From Tuctoria greenei (lineage: Eukaryota > Streptophyta > Magnoliopsida > Poales > Poaceae): a DNA stretch of 64,000 nt. Positions 23,803-35,598 of this stretch are shown piece after piece (the first letter of the stretch is position 1; every line of letters begins with the position of its first letter). The translations under genes and the position numbers were made by a program. The notes beneath the pieces were generated by a model. That model was not told where the DNA came from. It searched no databases and worked only from the letters and a program-made list of their open reading frames with translations. The stretch covers positions 152,416,023 through 152,480,022 of the forward strand of contig JAYESD010000005.1 of assembly GCA_036927565.1 (NCBI GenBank), written 5' to 3'.

Positions 23803-25055
23803 AGAACAAGCTTGGGGGAGGAGACCCAATCGAGGTAAATTGTATCACACCCCTTGATATTTGTTTTCAATTCATCCACCATTCACCTTGCATACAAAAA
23901 AAGTAGAGTAGATTTGTTTTCAAATAAAATAAAAGATGTGCAGTACGAATGGTTTAGCATTCACATAGATGAAATGATAAATAGTTGCTCTGTTTCAATT
24001 TTTCTAAGTCCCTCAACTTACTACTCTCCAGAATATTTCTTTTGTTGGCTAAAATTTACTTTTGCCTTGATTTAGGAATTGTGGGTAGCAAGGGCTTAAT
24101 CCAATTGTGAGTTGTTGTGAGATACGATATAGTGATAGAGCTGCTATTTCTAATTTGAAAGTGAAACTTAGTTTTCCGGAGAAATTCAAAAAGATATAAG
24201 TTACTCTCATTTAATTTGAAATACCTACCAAGGCCATATGATAGTTTGACATTGATAGACCTTATGAATATGCTATTTTTCTTCATATTGAGCTTAGTCA
24301 AACTTGTATAGACCTATGTGAGAATTCATTCATTTCTTTTTGAATTCAAGACTTCACTTGCACATCCTATACTTGTACATTAGAAGTAAGCAAAATTCCA
24401 TCATACCATCATTCCACAATAAGAAAGAGAAACTCCATAGCCTTCGTGCTTATTACCCTCTCCAATTTTATTGCATGAAAATGGAGTAGTAGACATGGCT
24501 ACAAGAAAAAGAAAAAGAAAATGCATGCTTACATTATAAGCATGAGAAAAAAAAGAAAGAGAAGAAGAAAAGTAGCCATGTTTCATCCCTGCAAAGTAGA
24601 AGAGTCTACATAAATAGGAGTCATCTCAAATATCCACATCCACTTCCACTCCATCACAAATGCACAAGTCTTGAATCAAATAGTTATGAATTGATTTATG
24701 CTAAGGCTTGTTTTTTTGACTTAACAATAATATGTGTTGCAAATATGCCTACTACATTCCCTACCAAGCTCCACATACAAGCCTTATTTAGTGGTAGGAT
24801 GAGTTTAGGGAAAATGCCTTGGTGAGGAAATATTTCCACTACACACAAAGGAGTGATTGAGAGAATCAATTTGCGGTACTTAAAATCTAAATTGAACTCT
24901 CCAGAAATTGAGTGGAACTTGATCTCTAGGGTATGATTGCTCCATTTTGCTGTTCTATCTTTCAACCACCCATGAATAGGAGATGGCATAAGCCCCATAA
25001 TGACTTGAGATGGGTGAAGTATCATGCCTATTTTTGCAATACTAGGTAGAGTATT
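23803..25055 (+). other. Athila 3' spacer, includes purine tract inside inverted repeats
   Basis: No coding sequence is recognised. A purine-rich motif (AAGCTTGGGGGAGGAG) follows the ORF at 23809-23824. At 24493-24581 a 10-bp perfect inverted repeat (ACATGGCTAC / GTAGCCATGT) encloses about 70 bases that are mainly A and G on this strand, with a smaller hairpin inside. TATA-like ATAAATAG lies at about 24611. The last five bases, GTATT, are the Copia-B target duplication. Confidence 0.55.
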
Positions 25056-25140
25056 TGTAAGACCTATGTGTGCTGAATAAATTGGCTTGTAGTGAATACA
25101 CTTGGCTTTGATGATAAAAGTTTTAAATATCACCAAAACA

Positions 25141-25590
25141 CCTTTTTATCAAGGTCCGACTCTAGCTCTGAGCTATAGCAAGGTCCGACCATAGGTCCGA
25201 CTTGTTTTGGTAGCTCTGGCTACGTTAGATGCTAGGTTCGGCTTCTTGGTAAGGTCCGACTAGCTTTGTTTAGCTCCCGTGAGTTTTATCTTTAGCTCTG
25301 ACATGTCTTTATTAGCTCCGACATGTCTTTGATAGCTCCGGCATATATTTGATAGCTCCAGCATGCTTTTGCTAAGCTCCGACGTACTTTGTCTAGCTCC
25401 GGTTTTGGGTTGACTAGTTTTGACTAGTTTTTGGTAAGCTCCGGTGCTAGGATCTACTAGTTTTGGTAAGCTCCAGCAGGTGCTTCATTGTACTAGTTTT
25501 GGTAAGCTCCGGCACTAGGTTCTACTAGCTTTTGTTAGCTCCGACTCAAACTCCGGGTTGCTCTGGCAAGGTCCGGAACTTGACCGCAGT
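25141..25590 (+). repeat. Degenerate repeat array (AGCTCCGG type) in Copia-B U3
   Basis: Short irregular units built on TAGCTCCGGC or GGTAAGCTCCGG recur about every 20-40 bp, mixed with AGGTCCGAC. The 3' LTR has the same array at about 33670-34100, with a dozen or so copies, and Copia-A a degenerate one. Such arrays in copia LTRs can act as enhancers. Here that is inference. Confidence 0.7.
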
Positions 25591-26348
25591 GATTCTGCTT
25601 TTCATTTGCAATGTTTTGTACTTGCTTTACATTGTTGGAAAGATTGCTTAGTATTCATTTGCTAAGTTTTTGGTGCGTTTTGGTTTATATGGATAATATC
25701 GTGCTACTGTGGTTTTGCAACATGCTTATGTGAGGTTCTCACGTAAGGTGTTGTGTTCGGAACTAACTTGAGTCAAGTCGAGGACTTGGGCTCGTATGGA
25801 TTGGTTGTTTATTCATGTGCAGGTGTTGCTTGAGTTCAAGTCACGGCTGGTGACGGGATCCATTGGACTAGTCTCAGGGAGGAGATGAGGTTCCAACAAC
25901 CAAGTTCGATAGGAACTGTGGTTGAGCTGATCAGGAGGTCACGCAGGATGATTGAATCAAGGGCGGTGCATATGAAGGTTACTGAACGTCGAAGGAAGGT
26001 GTTCGCACGTATGCATGCGGTGCATGACGTGGCAACATGGTTCCGAAGATGGTATAAGGAAGGAAAGATCAGGTTGGAAGGATCGGATCGTATCGGTTGA
26101 TGACTTTGGCTGCGGCGAAGTCGGTTATGGCTCGGTATGGAAAGTATCGAGTTGGTTATGTTAGGATTTCGTGTGTGTCACGAATTTGAGTTGTTTAGGA
26201 ATGTGGGATACGCTCCTAAGGTGTTTGGAAGTCTTAAGATTGCTTCTATCTGCGTATTGAAGAATCTTGAGCAGTTATGGAAAGTTAGGATTCGTGATCT
26301 GAGTAGGATTGGAGTCCTAGTTGATATTGGGTTGGCCTAAGGGCTGGT

Positions 26349-26355
26349 TATATAA
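26349..26355 (+). promoter_or_regulatory. TATA box of the Copia-B 5' LTR
   Basis: TATATAA lies in a GGTTATATAA context conserved in Copia-A (8320), the Copia-B 3' LTR (34872) and the Copia-C remnant (56203). The AATAAA at 26416 follows 61 bp later, so the R region would begin within that interval. Confidence 0.65.
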
Positions 26356-26965
26356 ACAAGGGAGCCCAGAGCTCGTGGTGCACGACTTTGGGGCTGTTCC
26401 TCTTGTGTTCTATTGAATAAAATTCATAGTTTGAAGGAACTTTTGTGCCTTGTTCGTCCGACTTGTTCCAGACAAGTTTTACTCGTCGAGTTTCTGGACA
26501 GCACTACCTTTCGTCGGTGGTTTTATCATAACTCGAGTTTTACAGATCCAATTGACGTGATTCTTTTTGGGTTGTCTTTAAAACTTGATTATATATCATA
26601 TATCAAAATTTCACGGTCATTGGATTTGTGGTCTATAATCTACACGAGTTTCTTTGCAACATTTCAGAACTGTTTTTTCTCCGGTAGGACAGATTGACCA
26701 TTGGTTGATCTTTTGATCATAACTTGAGTTTTTCTCGACGAATTTGAGTGATTCTTTTTGTGTTGTCTTCGTGACTTGATTCTCTCTGATATCTATCACT
26801 TTTGTCATGGTGAAACACGTTTATATTAGTCTCACACAATTTATTTAACATATCGTTTTTCTGCCGAAAGGGTTTGGGGTTTAATTGTTTCCGCTGCGTA
26901 AGATTTTTTAAATCTACCATTCACCCCCCTCTGGTAGCTTTTCACATTCTCTTCGATCCTACAAT

Positions 26966-26977
26966 TGGTATCAGAGC
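26966..26977 (+). other. Primer-binding site of Copia-B
   Basis: TGGTATCAGAGC is a perfect match to the copia site complementary to initiator methionine tRNA, two bases after the LTR. Confidence 0.92.
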
Positions 26978-27025
26978 CACGGTGCTCTAATCTTTGTGAT
27001 TTGCGCATGTTTTTGACTAATCATC

Positions 27026-29402
27026 ATGGAGAAGTACTCCGCCAAACCTTGTGTTTTCGCTGGTATTGATTTTCAGGTTTGGAAGGCACGCATGGAGGCT
27101 TTCATCCAGGCACAAGGCTTTGCAATATGGGAGAAGGTATACAAGCCTTACGAAGAGCCATCAAACGATCAAGTTACAGCTACAAATCTGAGAGATGTCG
27201 ACAACAACAACAAGGCTCGGAACTTGATCAAACAAGGATTAACTCAAAGCGACTTCGACCGTGTTGCACACCTCCGATCTGCATACGATGTGTGGAAAGC
27301 ACCCTGTGATTATCATGAAGGCTCCAACACAATCAAGGAGGTAAAACAAGATATGTTCAAAAAGGAATATATGCGTTTTGAGATGCAACCAGGTGAGTCT
27401 ATCGATGACCTTTTTGCTCGCTTTAATAAAATTCTCAGCAACTTGCGTAGTGTCAATGTTAATTTTTCAGATGCTGAAAATGCTAGGCAATTGCTAAGTG
27501 CATTAGATATGTCAATTTGGGAGATGAAAGTCACATCTATTCGTGAATCTACTGTCATGAGTTCTCTTCCATTAGATGTACTCTATTCTAAACTAAAAAC
27601 TCATGAAATTGACATCCTAGCACGTAAGAACCCAAATAAGTCTATTGCATTTGTTTCACAACGTGACATGTCTAGCTCCGGCCAATCATCATCTTGCAAT
27701 ACTCTTGCTTTGTTGTCCTCACTAACTCTGGAGCAGATCGAAGAATTTCCAGAAGAGGAGTTAGCACTCATCTCTACTAGATTCTCAAAAGCATTACAAA
27801 ATGTGAGAACTAGAAGGAGAGGAAGCTCCGGACCTCAACGCTGTTTTGAATGTGGTAAACCAGGACACTTTCGTACAGAATGCCATAACCTTTCAGGTCC
27901 GACCATCCGGGAAGAAAAACAAAGCAAGGTCCGGACCTCCTCTGGAAATTCCAACAAGAAGAAGAAAGGTACCATAGGACGCAAGATGATCAACAGTTTC
28001 ATCACCGCGCTTCAAGAGTTCAGTTCAAGTGACGTGGACATTGGAAGTGATGAAGATGAAGATGATTTGGCAAACTTGTGCTTTATGGCGAGCAAGTCAA
28101 GATCAAGTATGGAGGAGGCAAAACACAACAGCGACAATGAAGAGGTATGTCCTACTTGCGAAGAAATGTGTGATGCTATTTCTCGTGCCACTGTTATTGT
28201 TAAGAAAAAGGACAAAAAGCTTAGGGATAGTGCTGCTAAAATTGAATCACTAGAATCTGAAATCAACCGTTTAAAAACTTTGATTCCTAGTGATGATGCA
28301 TGTTCCTCATGTGATTTAATATATGAACAATTGTCCTCATTAAGAAGTGCGCACACCTCCACACTTGATAAACTTGAGTTAGAAATTGAAAAGAAAAAAG
28401 AGCTTCCTGCACTTAATGATAAAAAACTTGAAAGATGCTGGCTGTTCTACAATTGATTTGCATTGTTCTACTTATGATGATCTTGATAAGAAACTACAGG
28501 ATGCTATGAATGAAATTTCTATATTGAACAATGCTTTACGCTCTCATGAAGTTAAATTTTGTTCCAATTGCAAAAAAAAGGAAAAACTTCATGTGAAAAT
28601 TGCCTTGATCTGTCCAATAAACTTGATGACATGCATAGAACATTAGATCGGTTTTGTAATGGGAATAAGAACCTAAACTTACTGCTGAATTCTTCCAAGT
28701 CTTGCAATGATAAAACTGATTTAGTTTTTGATTCTCATGCTCATGCTAAGGCACATCCACCTAAAATTGTAAAGTCATTAGGAAGTGGTTTGATTCAAAC
28801 AGTTCCTAAACAAAAAGGAGTGGTTTTCAAATCTGCAGGAGTGTTATCTCATTCGGTTTCAAATAAAGATATTGCTTGCTCATCTAGACATGAACATAAA
28901 GTTAAATTTCATTGTACCTTCTGTGGTAAAGGTGGTCATGTCATAGATTTTTGTTATAGACTAGCTAAACAACAGAAAAAGGAAAGGAAAATTGTGGACC
29001 TTATAACTTTCATGCAATTAGAAAAACACAACCTGCTTTAGTGAGTCAGAAATTTGAAAAGGTAGCTTCCGAACCTTCTGGTAAGAAATCCGCAAAAGCA
29101 GCTCCGCTAGTTCCGATAGCTCCGAGAGCTCCCGGACCTTCTGTTGTTTCCTTCGGAACTTTAGCTTTTGCTTCCGGAGCTTCAGCCTTGTCTTTTGGAA
29201 CTGCTGCTTTTACCTTCGGAGCTACTGGATTTTGTGCTAAAAGAGTTAAGAATAGAAAACCTCAAACTTCGACTCATAAACCTGCTGTTTTATCTCAGCT
29301 TTTGCGTGTTTTCCTACTGCACGTCGTGTGACTCAGTACTGGATACCTAAATGCCTTTTGACTAACCCCATTATTGAGTCATCGACGTATTGTGCTTCTA
29401 TG
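27026..29402 (+). pseudogene. gag: Copia-B gag with two zinc knuckles, frameshifted
   Basis: The start codon lies 63 bp after the LTR. The first open stretch encodes 476 residues: a UBN2-type copia gag domain (about residues 10-215), the CCHC zinc knuckle at 27842-27883 (CFECGKPGHFRTEC), acidic segments, and a heptad-like coiled-coil region (about 28170-28410). A second, canonical CCHC knuckle (CTFCGKGGHVIDFC) follows at 28913-28954. Frameshifts near 28430, 28565 and 28990 split the region into three frames. A Ser/Gly/Ala/Phe-rich linker (29041-29260) precedes a segment in phase with protease up to the TAG at 29403. Gag forms the particle, and the knuckles bind RNA. A two-knuckle gag of this length suggests the SIRE/Maximus lineage. 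Confidence 0.9.
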
Positions 29403-29405
29403 TAG
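29403..29405 (+). other. In-frame TAG at the gag/pol boundary of Copia-B
   Basis: TAG is followed by GTTACACG, in phase with the protease 12 codons downstream. Copia-A has the same codon and flanks at 3138-3140. This suggests the stop was present in their common source. Confidence 0.65.
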
Positions 29406-32400
29406 GTTACACGTTTGAGGAAGGAGAACATTTGGATTGTGGATTCAGGTTGCTCACGCCACATGACTGGTAACAAAGATTGATTCTCCTCCCTCTCTTT
29501 TGTGTCACGTGTAGAAAATGTTACTTTTGCCGATAATTCTTCAACTCCTATAATTGCTAAGGGTTTGGTTAGAGTAAATGATCACTACACTTTGAAGGAT
29601 GTGGCACTTGTCAAAAATTTGAAATACAACTTGCATTCTGTTTCACAATTGCTAGATGAAAATCTGGAAATTATTTTCAATAAAAACTGCTACAAAGTTG
29701 TAAGTTCAAATAGTGAGCTTATTTCTAACATGTCTCGGTTTGGAAGAGTTTTTAAAGCTGATTTTGATATGTCTTCCTCTAAGCATAGGTGTCTAGTTGC
29801 TAATAATTCAAAGGACTTATATTCTTGGCATCGTAGACTTGGTCACGTAGGCTTTGATCACCTAACGCGTGTTAGTGCTCTTGATTGCATACGTGGGCTG
29901 CCTAAGCTTAAAGGGGACAAAGAAATTGTGTGCTCTTCTTGTAGACATGCTAAGATGGTTGCAAGTTCACACAATCCTCTCACAGTGATCATGACAACTG
30001 AACCATGTCAACTTTTGCATCTTGACACCGTAGGACCTTCACGTGTCCAATCCTTCGGAAGTAAATGGTATGTTCTTGTTATTGTTGATGATTATTCTAG
30101 ATACTTTGGGTTTACATTATGGCATCTAAGAATGAAGTTTTTAGTCACATTAGAACTTTATTTCCTAGATTATCAATTGATCACCCAAGATCATTAAAAG
30201 CAATTAGAAGTGATAATGGAACTGAATTTAAAAATCAATCTTTTGATCACTTTTGTGCTGAAAATAGAATAGATCACCAATTTTCTTCACCATATGTACC
30301 TCAACAAAATGGTGTTGTAGAAAGAAAGAACAGAACCTTAGTTGAGATGGCTAGGACTATGCATGATGAATATCAAACTCCTAGGAAATTTTGGGCTGAT
30401 GCGTTAGCAACCGCTTGTTATGTCTCAAATCGTGTTTTCTTGCGTGCTAAGCTAGGTAAAACACCATATGAGCTTCGGTTTGGACATAGGCCTAGTGTTA
30501 CACACTTTCGGGTCTTTGGTTGCAAATGCTTTGTTAAGAAACATGGTAATCTTGATAAATTTGAACCTAGATCCATTGATGGCATGTTTCTTGGTTATCC
30601 ATCTCATACTAGAGGCTACCGTGTGCTTTTACATGACACTAATAAAATTGTGGAGACTTGTGAAGTGTCTTTTGATGAAGCTAGCCCAGGTACTAGCTCC
30701 GGTGTTGCAGGACCAGATCCGTATCCTCAGGGGGAGGGTATTTTCGAAGATGAAGAAGAGTCGGTGATACTGCCTGGTAGTTCCGAAGTTGACACATGTC
30801 CAGCTCCGGACATTGGACAAGCTCCGGCTATCACCTATGCTGGTCCTGATTGTCCACAAGTCACAAGCTCATCAATCTATGATGAACCTAATGAAGAAGA
30901 AGCTTGTGAGACATCTGTTCCCCTACGTTTTTACAAAGATCATCCCCCACAACAGATGATTGGAAGCTTGCACGAACGAGTCACACGGTCCAGGTTTTGC
31001 GATCCAAACTCTCATGCTCATTCTGCTTTTGTTGCTTCTTTTGAACCCAAAGATATATCACACGCACTCACTAATGAATCTTGGATTATTGCCATGCAAG
31101 AAGAGTTAGAAAATTTTGAAAGAAATAATGTTTGGAAACTTGTACCTCCACCTCAAGGTCACACTTTAATTCGAACTAAATGGGTATATAAAAATAAACA
31201 AAGTAAGGATGGGGTTGTGGTTAGGAATAAGGCTAGGTTGGTTGCTCAAGGTTTCACTCAAGTTGAAGGTCTAGATTTTGATGAAACTTTTGCTCCTGTC
31301 GCTAGATTAGAAGCCATAAGAATTTTGTTAGCTTTTGCAGCATCTAAAAGTTTTAAGCTATATAAAATGGATGTTAAAAGTGCTTTTCTTAATGGCTACA
31401 TAGATGAGGAGGTTTATGTCAAACAACCACCGGGTTTTGAAAATCCAGATTTTCCTAATCATGTTTACAAACTGTCCAAAGCCTTATACGGTCTCAAACA
31501 AGCACCTAGAGCATGGTATGATAGGTTAAAAACATTCTTACTTGAAAAGGGGTTTACCATGGGCAAGATTGATAAAACTCTTTTTGTGCTTAAGCATGGC
31601 AATGACTCATTATTCGTTCAAGTGTATGTGGATGATATTATCTTTGGTTGTGCTTCTCATGATCTTGTGTCCAAGTTTTCAGCAATGATGAGTTCCGAAT
31701 TTGAAATGAGTAAGATGGGTGAACTCACTTACTTTTTGGGGCTGCAAATCAAGCAAACCAAGGAGGGTACCTTTGTGCATCAAACGAAGTATACCAAAGA
31801 CCTCCTAAGGCGCTTCAACATGGACAAAAGCAAGCCTCTTCGGACACCAATGGGAACAGCAACAACACTTGAACTTGATGAAGAAGGTGAATTCGTGGAT
31901 CAAAAAGAATATAGAAGCATGATCGGATCACTTTTGTACCTCACGTCATCATGACCGGCTATACAATTCAGCGTATGTCTTTGTGCACGGTTTCAAGCAT
32001 CCCCACATGTTTCACATCGTCAAGCCGTCAAAAGGATTCTCAAGTACTTACATGGAACTCAAGAATTTGGCATTTTTCTTCTTTCTTTCTCAACCGTTAC
32101 TTTGAAAGCTTTTTCGGATGCTGATTTTGGGGGTTGTAGGATTGATAGGAAAAGTACTTCTGGTGCTTGTCATTTTCTTGGTAATTCTCTTGTTGTTTGG
32201 TCCTCTAGAAAACAAAATTCAGTTGCACAATCCACAGCCGAATCTGAATATGTAGCTGCTGCTAGTGCTTGCTCACAAACTCTTTGGATTGTTCAAACAC
32301 TTAAGGACTACGGGGTTGATCTAGATAGTGTTCCACTGTTTTGTGATAACACTAGTGCTATTTGCATTGCCAAAAACCCCGTGCAAAATTATAGAACTAA

Positions 32401-32578
32401 GTACATTGACATTAGGTATCACTTTCTCCGTGATAACGTTGAAAAAGGAAACATTGTGCTTCACCATGTAGATATCCAACAACAATTGGCTGACATTTTT
32501 ACAAAACCTTTGGATTTCACTCGTTTTTGTTACATTCGTAGTGAAATAGGGGTTATGCATCCTCATGGCTTAAATTGA
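29406..32578 (+). pseudogene. pol: Copia-B pol, nearly intact
   Basis: Domains in order: aspartic protease (VDSGCSRHMTG, Asp codon 29442-29444); pre-integrase zinc region (WHRRLGH ... CSSC, about 29825-29945); integrase core with Asp in LLHLDT (about 30022), Asp in SDNGTEF (about 30210) and Glu in NGVVERKNR (about 30320); Ser/Pro/Glu-rich linker (about 30680-30930); RT (about 31090-31900) with catalytic YVDD at 31625-31636; and RNase H (about 32105-32540) with SDADF, AESEY and DNTSA blocks. Lesions are TGA at 29481-29483 (Trp in Copia-A), a 1-bp deletion near 30108 and TGA at 31952-31954. One frame otherwise runs from 30119 to 32578. It would supply all pol enzymes. Confidence 0.93.
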
Positions 32579-33577
32579 GGGGGAGTTTTTGAAACTTGGG
32601 AAGTCTATGTGTGAATCTGAAATTAAAATAATATGAGCATAGTATTTCATACATATATGACTATGTGATTCCTTTTACATGCTGAAAGTTCTTACTACAT
32701 TACTCGTGTTATACATTTTGTAGTTTTTGCCATGTCTAGTAATTGGAATAATTAATTACACTAAATCTGGTCATGGTTGAACTTTCTTGCTGTTTTGAAC
32801 TTGTTACATGTTCACAAGTGCTTTTAATCATTAAGAATTAATCAAATAATCAACTCACATGTTGAGTTTTTATGAACAAATATAAATTGAGAAAAGATCA
32901 AGAGAATTTGCATGAATCACACTTCTTCTTTTGAGATGGCTTGTCATTGCACTTAGATATGAACTTGGAAGAAGTTGTGTATGACTAAAACCATGTCCTT
33001 AAGCTTCTGATTGTCAAATGACATAGGCTTGGCTTGGTTGGTTAGAATAAGGCAGATGCACATATAATCTCTTGCAAATATCACATGATTTAAATTGATG
33101 CTTTGAAAAATAATAAAATGCAGCAACTAGTGTCATGCTTTCAGGTTTTGAAATAGTTAAGTTTGTGAGATCATGACTTGCCTAAATTGAAAATTACATT
33201 TGATCTCTAGCATGGCTTACACTACTTTATGTATCTCATTGATGTGACAGTGTAAGTTACTTGATAGTATGACTTGGATGAGCTTTGTTTATATGTATAT
33301 GTTATAATATGCTCATAACAACTAAAGAGGGAGAGATAATTTGTATATGCTCATGACTTGCTGAATACATTGTCAAAGGGGGAGAGATAAGCATGAAGAG
33401 AAAGATAATATGTGCATAAGGAGAGATAATAAAGGGGGAGAGATAATATGGGATAATTTTCTTCTCATTTTACTTTTGATTTACAAAGGGGGAGAAATTG
33501 TCTTCAAAACTTTTATGTGAATAAGCCAATGTTCGGATTTTAAATGGTGTTGCCAATGCATTCATCAAGGGGGAGAT
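32579..33577 (+). other. Copia-B 3' untranslated region with serial polypurine tracts
   Basis: About 1 kb of non-coding DNA. GGGGGAG motifs occur just after the RNase H stop (about 32580) and near 33378, 33434 and 33488. The true polypurine tract (AAGGGGGAGAT, 33567-33577) abuts the 3' LTR. Copia-A has a similar series. Confidence 0.8.
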
Positions 33578-35484
33578 TGTAAGACCTATGTGTGCTGAAT
33601 ACATTGGCTTGTAGTGAATACACTTGGCTTTGATGATAAAAGTTTTAAATATCACCAAAACACCTTTTTATCAAGGTCCGACTCTAGCTTTGAGCTATAG
33701 CAACGTCCGACCATAGGTCTGACTTGTTTTGGGTAGCTCCGGCTATGTTAGATGCTAGGTTCGGCTTCTTGGTAAGGTCCGACTAGCTTTGGTTAGCTCC
33801 CGTGAGTTTTATCTTTAGCTCCGTCATGTCCTTATTAGCTCCGGCATTTATTTGATAGCTCCGGCATATATTTGATAGCTCCGGCATGCTTTTGCTAAGC
33901 TCCGACGTACTTTGTCTAGCTCCGGTTTTGGGTTGACTAGTTTTGACTAGTTTTTGGTAAGCTCCGGTGCTAGGATCTACTAGTTTTGGTAAGCTCCGGC
34001 AGGTGCTTCATTGTACTAGTTTTGGTAAGCTCCGGCGCTAGGTTCTACTAGCTTTTGTTAGCTCCGGCTCAAGCTCCAGGTTGCTTTGGAAAGGTCCAGA
34101 ACTTGACCGCAGTGCTTCTGCTTTTCATTTGCAATGTTTCGTACTTACTTTACATTGTTGAAAAGATTTCTTAGTATTCATTTGCTAAGTTTTTGGTGCA
34201 TTTTGGTTGATATGGATAATATCGTGTTACTGTGGTTTTGCAACATGCTTATGTGATGTTCTCACGTAAGGTGTTGTGTTCGAAACTAACTTGAGTCAAG
34301 TCGAGGACTTGGGCTCGTATGGATTGGTTGTTTATTCATATGCAGGTGTTGCTTGAGTTCAAGTCATGGCTGGTGACAGGATCCATTGGACTATTCTCAG
34401 GGAGGAGATGAGGTTCCAACAACCAAGTTCGGGAGGAACTGTGGTTGAGCTGATCAGGAGGTCACGCAGGATGATTGAATCAAGGGCGGTGCATATGAAG
34501 GTTACTGAACATCGAAGAAAGGTGTTCGCACGTATGCATGCGGTGCATGACGTGGCAACAAGGTTCCGAAGATGGGATAAAGAAGGAAAGATCTGGTTGG
34601 AAGGATCGGATCGTATCGGTTGATGACTTTGGCTGCAGCGAAGTCGGTTATGGCTCGGTATGGAAAGTATCGAGTTGGTTATATTAGGATTCCGTGTGTG
34701 TCATGAATTTGAGTTGTTTAGGAATGTGGGATACGCTCCTAAGGTGTTTGGAAGTCTTAAGATTGCTTCTATCTGCGTATAGAAGAATCTTGAGCAGTTA
34801 TGGAAAGTTAGGATTCGTGATCTGAGTAGGATTGGAGTCCTAGTTGATATTGGGTTGGATTAAGGGCTGGTTATATAAATAAGGGAGCCCAGAGCTCGTG
34901 GTACACGACTTTGGGGCTGTTACTCTTGTGTTATATTGAATAAAATTCATAGTTTGAAGGAACTTTTGTGCCTTGTTCGTCCGACTTGTTCCAGACAAGT
35001 TTTACTCGTCAAGTTTCTGGACAGCACTACCTTTCGTCGGTGGTTTTATCATAACTCGAGTTTTACAGATCCAATTGATGTTATTCTTTTTGGATTGTCT
35101 TCACAACTCGATTATCTATCATATATCAAAATTTCACGGTCATTGGATTTGTGGTCTATGATCTACATGAGTTTCTTTGCAACATTCCAGAACTGTTTTT
35201 TCTCGGGTAGGACAGATTGACCATTGGTTGATCTTTTGCTCATAACTTGAGTTTTTCTCGACGAATTTGAGTGATTCCATTTGTGTTGTCTTCGTGACTT
35301 GATTCTCTCTGATATCTATCACTTTTATCACGGTGAAACACGTTTAGAGTAGTCTCACACACGATTTATTTAACAGATCGTTTTTCTGCCGAACGGGTTT
35401 GGGGTTTAATTGTTTCCGCTGTGTAAGATTTTTTAAATCTACCATTCACCCCCTGTAGCTTTTCACATGCTCTTCGATCCTACA
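33578..35484 (+). repeat. Copia-B 3' LTR (1907 bp)
   Basis: It pairs with 25056-26963, with only scattered differences in the parts compared by eye. TATATAA is at 34872-34878. It is followed by the target duplication GTATT. Confidence 0.96.
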
Positions 35485-35598
35485 GTATTTTGCTGTGCAC
35501 ATGGTACTTTTGAAAAATAGAATATTGTAGCATCTCCTGATCATCAACCTAAAGTCTTGACTTTGCTCGGGACGAGCAAGGGATAAGCATGGGGAGTT
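35485..35598 (+). other. Athila internal tail with polypurine tract
   Basis: The sequence after Copia-B carries the block TTTGCTCGGGACGAGCAAGG and then GCATGGGGAGTT (35587-35598), a common lead-in to the 3' LTR of grass gypsy elements. CTCGG / CGAGC form a small dyad. It continues the spacer ending at 25055. Confidence 0.7.

Larger units (their letters stand above)
25056..26963 (+). repeat. Copia-B 5' LTR (1908 bp)
   Basis: It starts TGTAAGACC and ends CCTACA, and pairs with 33578-35484 (1907 bp). TATATAA lies at 26349-26355 and an AATAAA signal at 26416-26421. Confidence 0.96.
25056..35484 (+). mobile_element. Copia-B, nearly complete Ty1/copia retrotransposon
   Basis: The element is 10,429 bp, from TGTAAGACC at 25056 to CCTACA at 35484. 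It is flanked by a perfect 5-bp target duplication GTATT (25051-25055 and 35485-35489). Both LTRs, the primer-binding site, gag, protease, integrase, RT, RNase H and polypurine tract are present. It lies in the spacer of the Athila-like element. Coding lesions are few: frameshifts in gag near 28430, 28565 and 28990, one near 29310, stops at 29481 and 31952, a frameshift near 30108, and the shared TAG at 29403. It is the youngest-looking copia copy here. Confidence 0.97.

Noticed and set aside
24696..25136. 146-codon minus-strand ORF
   Set aside because: It spans the Copia-B insertion site, joining Athila spacer and LTR, so it cannot be an old gene.
26964..26980. Possible tRNA gene remnant
   Set aside because: It is the retrotransposon primer-binding site complementary to a tRNA. 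No cloverleaf or A/B boxes are present.
33670..34100. Spaced repeats that might look like a CRISPR array
   Set aside because: Units are degenerate, spacing is irregular, and they lie in the U3 of a plant LTR.
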